Position numbers and translations under genes: made by a program
Part shown: in pieces, positions 32,898 to 34,840 of the stretch
Layout: every line of letters begins with the position of its first letter
Numbering within the stretch: the first letter of the stretch is position 1
The notes under the pieces: generated by a model
What the model saw: only the letters and a program-made list of their open reading frames with translations
What the model was told of the DNA's origin: nothing
Databases searched by the model: none
Origin: Robiginitomaculum sp.
Lineage (GTDB): Bacteria > Pseudomonadota > Alphaproteobacteria > Caulobacterales > Maricaulaceae
Direction of reading: 5' to 3'
DNA length: 34,840 bases
NCBI GenBank assembly: GCA_026982415.1
Contig: JALSHE010000006.1
Location: 1-34,840, forward strand

Positions 32898-34505
32898 ATG
32901 GGCAATCTCATGGGCACTGTAGAACTTATCAAAGGTCTGAACATTTCAGGCTTTGAAGGTCTGGTTAATTTTCACTGGAATTGGGGGCCGGAACGTCTCT
33001 ATGAAAACGCTATCGCAAATGGCGAGGGAAAAATTGCCAAAGGTGGACCGCTGGTCGTCAAAACTGGTAAGCACACCGGACGCTCTGCCAATGATAAATT
33101 CGTAGTCCGCGACGCAGAGACTGAAAACACCGTTTGGTGGAAGGACAATGCTTCCATGACACCAGCGCAATTCGCCGTTCTTCGCGCAGATTTTGCCGCG
33201 CATATGGCTGGAAAACAATTATTCGCACAAGAAACATTTGGCGGCGCAGATTTGGATCATCGCTTGTCCGTACAAATTGTCACTGAATTTGCTTGGCATT
33301 CTTTGTTTGTTAGGCATTTGCTCCGCATGCCGACCACGGACGAATTGGAAAATTTCTCCGCCGAATTCACGATCATCAATCTACCAAGCTTTAGGGCCGA
33401 CCCAGCCCGCCACGGCACAAATTCCGAAACGGTTATTGCGGTCAATATGAGTGAGCGCTTGGTCCTCATCGGCGGCACATCCTATGCGGGTGAGACCAAG
33501 AAATCCGTGTTTAGCATCCTTAATTACCTCCTGCCCGCCAAGCGCGTCATGCCCATGCACTGCTCGGTGAATGTAGATGACAATGATAATGCCGCCGTGT
33601 TTTTCGGCCTGTCCGGCACGGGTAAAACCACCCTGTCCGCTAATCCTGAACGCACGCTTATCGGCGACGATGAACATGGTTGGTCCGAAAACGGCTTATT
33701 TAATTTTGAAGGCGGTTGCTACGCCAAAATGATTAAGTTGTCCGAGGCGGCCGAGCCAGAAATTTTCGCCACCACAAAAATGTGGGGAACTGTGCTTGAG
33801 AATGTGGTCATGGACGAACAAACCCGCGAACTTGATTTTGACGACGGCAGTTTGGCCGAAAACTCTCGCGGTGCCTATCCGTTGTCCGCTATCCCTAATG
33901 CACGGCTAGATTCGCGCTGTGGGCAGCCTAACAATATCATCATGTTAACCGCAGATGCTTTTGGTGTCTTACCGCCGATTGCCCGCCTTACGCCTGCACA
34001 GGCCATGTATCATTTCCTTTCTGGCTATACCGCCAAAGTTGCGGGTACGGAAAAAGGCATTACCGAGCCGACAGCGACGTTCTCCGCCTGCTTTGGTGCA
34101 CCGTTTATGCCGCGTCACCCAGCCGTTTACGGCGAGCTTCTGCGCGACCTTATTGCCGAACACAAAGTCGGGTGCTGGTTGGTCAATACGGGTTGGACGG
34201 CGGGGCCATATGGTACTGGATACCGTATGCCAATCAAGGCAACCCGTACTATGCTCAACGCTGCCTTGGACGGTAGTTTGAACAAAGGCCAATTTCGTGT
34301 GGACGAAAACTTTGGCTTTGAAGTGCCAGTTTCTGTTGCCGATATCGACGACGGTTTATTCCAGCCGCGCTCTACTTGGGCGGACGGGGCGGCATATGAC
34401 GCCCAAGCGCAAAAACTTGTTGGCATGTTTATTGATAATTTCGCGAAATTTGAAAACCGTGTTGGCGCAGAAATAAAAGCAGCCGCCCCGATTTTAGCGG
34501 CCTAA
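32898..34505 (+). CDS. pckA: ATP-type phosphoenolpyruvate carboxykinase
   Basis: The 535-residue enzyme converts oxaloacetate and ATP to PEP, carbon dioxide and ADP, the entry step of gluconeogenesis. The P-loop GLSGTGKTT (237-245), the metal-binding LIGDDEHGW just after it, the [12 protein letters not shown] active-site segment, [11 protein letters not shown], and [14 protein letters not shown] are all present. The length equals the family norm. The ATG at 32898 begins [10 protein letters not shown]; the ATG at 32910 is also possible as neither has a strong ribosome site. It is monocistronic by layout, with a repeat element between it and the convergent carbonic anhydrase gene. The chvI/chvG pair, often beside pckA in alphaproteobacteria, is absent here. 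Confidence 0.96.
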   Translation: MGNLMGTVELIKGLNISGFEGLVNFHWNWGPERLYENAIANGEGKIAKGGPLVVKTGKHTGRSANDKFVVRDAETENTVWWKDNASMTPAQFAVLRADFAAHMAGKQLFAQETFGGADLDHRLSVQIVTEFAWHSLFVRHLLRMPTTDELENFSAEFTIINLPSFRADPARHGTNSETVIAVNMSERLVLIGGTSYAGETKKSVFSILNYLLPAKRVMPMHCSVNVDDNDNAAVFFGLSGTGKTTLSANPERTLIGDDEHGWSENGLFNFEGGCYAKMIKLSEAAEPEIFATTKMWGTVLENVVMDEQTRELDFDDGSLAENSRGAYPLSAIPNARLDSRCGQPNNIIMLTADAFGVLPPIARLTPAQAMYHFLSGYTAKVAGTEKGITEPTATFSACFGAPFMPRHPAVYGELLRDLIAEHKVGCWLVNTGWTAGPYGTGYRMPIKATRTMLNAALDGSLNKGQFRVDENFGFEVPVSVADIDDGLFQPRSTWADGAAYDAQAQKLVGMFIDNFAKFENRVGAEIKAAAPILAA

Positions 34506-34520
34506 GTAAAATAACGTCTT

Positions 34521-34608
34521 GTAGGGTGGATTAGGCTCTTTGCCGTAATCCACCGCGAGGTGACCGCCAATGGTGGATTACGCGCAAAGAGGCGCTAATC
34601 CACCCTAG
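34521..34608. repeat. 88-bp double-hairpin interspersed repeat, copy 2
   Basis: This copy differs from copy 1 (15413-15501) by about eight substitutions or one-base gaps. It has the same terminal GTAGGGTGGATTA/TAATCCACCCTA and internal CGTAATCCACC-type arms. It fills the space between the convergent pckA and carbonic anhydrase genes and overlaps the last codons of the latter. Here it could serve as a bidirectional transcription barrier or mRNA 3'-end stabiliser, as REP-type hairpins do. Confidence 0.88.
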
Positions 34609-34840
34609 CAATTTCCACCTCTTTGAAAACACCATTTTCAACAAATAACAATCTGCCCTCTATGATACTAAAATAAGCACCAAGTAGGGATAACTCGCCT
34701 GCAACCACAGCTTTTTCCACAAACGGGAAGCTCATAAGATTGATTAGAGATTGGCGCACGCCTGCATATTCCATTTGTCTTTGCTGGCTAACCTCATTTG
34801 TATCCGAAGCCATGAAGTTTTTATAAGCCGCATCCAGAAT
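34595..34840 (-). CDS. Beta-class carbonic anhydrase, 3' end only
   Basis: The frame is open from the right edge of the window to TAG at 34597-34595, giving 81 C-terminal residues. The segment VRQSLINLMSFPFVEKAVVAG followed by LSLLGAYFSIIEGRLLFV matches the end of beta-carbonic anhydrases, which interconvert carbon dioxide and bicarbonate. The zinc-binding Cys/His/Cys part lies outside the window. An internal ATG at 34813 is not the start because the family match continues upstream of it. The last residues (Arg-Val-Asp) and the stop codon are made of repeat-element sequence, so the native C-terminus may have been altered. Bicarbonate supply beside pckA is suggestive but the two genes are convergent. 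Confidence 0.8.
   Translation of the reverse strand: MLDAAYKNFMASDTNEVSQQRQMEYAGVRQSLINLMSFPFVEKAVVAGELSLLGAYFSIIEGRLLFVENGVFKEVEIARVD

Overview
The window looks like chromosomal DNA from an alphaproteobacterium of moderate GC content. Most proteins resemble those I know from marine, stalked or prosthecate lineages (Hyphomonadaceae/Maricaulales-like). This is inferred from protein style: a 3TM gene-transfer-agent-type holin, split ACAD10/11-like genes, an ATP-type PEP carboxykinase, a DUF2853 fusion and a BON/OmpA protein. No rRNA gene is present to settle taxonomy. Coding density is high: about 31 credible complete genes plus one cut off by the right edge, and no gene-free stretch over 300 bases (the longest, about 200 bases, lies at 21582-21782). 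I saw no tRNA, rRNA, CRISPR array, insertion sequence or integrase.

Layout. 1-6.6 kb: an SMR efflux protein, a DUF1304 membrane protein with a small secreted Cys-rich protein, a membrane TolB-like/TPR protein, pyruvate kinase with a LysM lipoprotein upstream on the same strand, and a sterol-desaturase-family hydroxylase. 6.7-10.7 kb: an odd kinase-like/receiver protein, a lipoprotein amidohydrolase and a THUMP RNA methyltransferase. 10.8-17.1 kb: a six-gene minus-strand operon (two SDRs, an APH-type kinase, three acyl-CoA dehydrogenases) that reads like a CoA-thioester catabolic pathway. Its kinase and last dehydrogenase match the two halves of ACAD10/11. 17.2-19.2 kb: a DUF3667 protein, then an orphan endolysin-holin pair of gene-transfer-agent type. 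19.2-21.6 kb: a two-gene operon encoding an inner-membrane BON/OmpA protein and a membrane-anchored, histone-H1-like, HhH and DUF2853 fusion. 21.8-32.8 kb: exported peptidases (M28, M20, M28, M1) with a nitronate monooxygenase, two coupled glycosyltransferases, a DUF6702 protein and a GST. 32.9-34.8 kb: pckA and the 3' end of a beta-carbonic anhydrase gene.

The most interesting points are four. (1) The BON/OmpA plus membrane-anchored basic HhH-DUF2853 operon could be an envelope-to-nucleoid connection. (2) An 88-89 bp double-hairpin repeat occurs twice. One copy split a translationally coupled gene junction, is flanked by a duplicated gene start and leaves a 50-codon leader ORF; the other supplies the stop codon of the carbonic anhydrase gene. 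(3) The lysis pair sits with no phage genes around it. (4) The kinase-like/receiver protein lacks a recognisable phosphoacceptor-His domain and a normal G2 box. Functions are assigned by family recognition from the sequence alone; no database search was possible.
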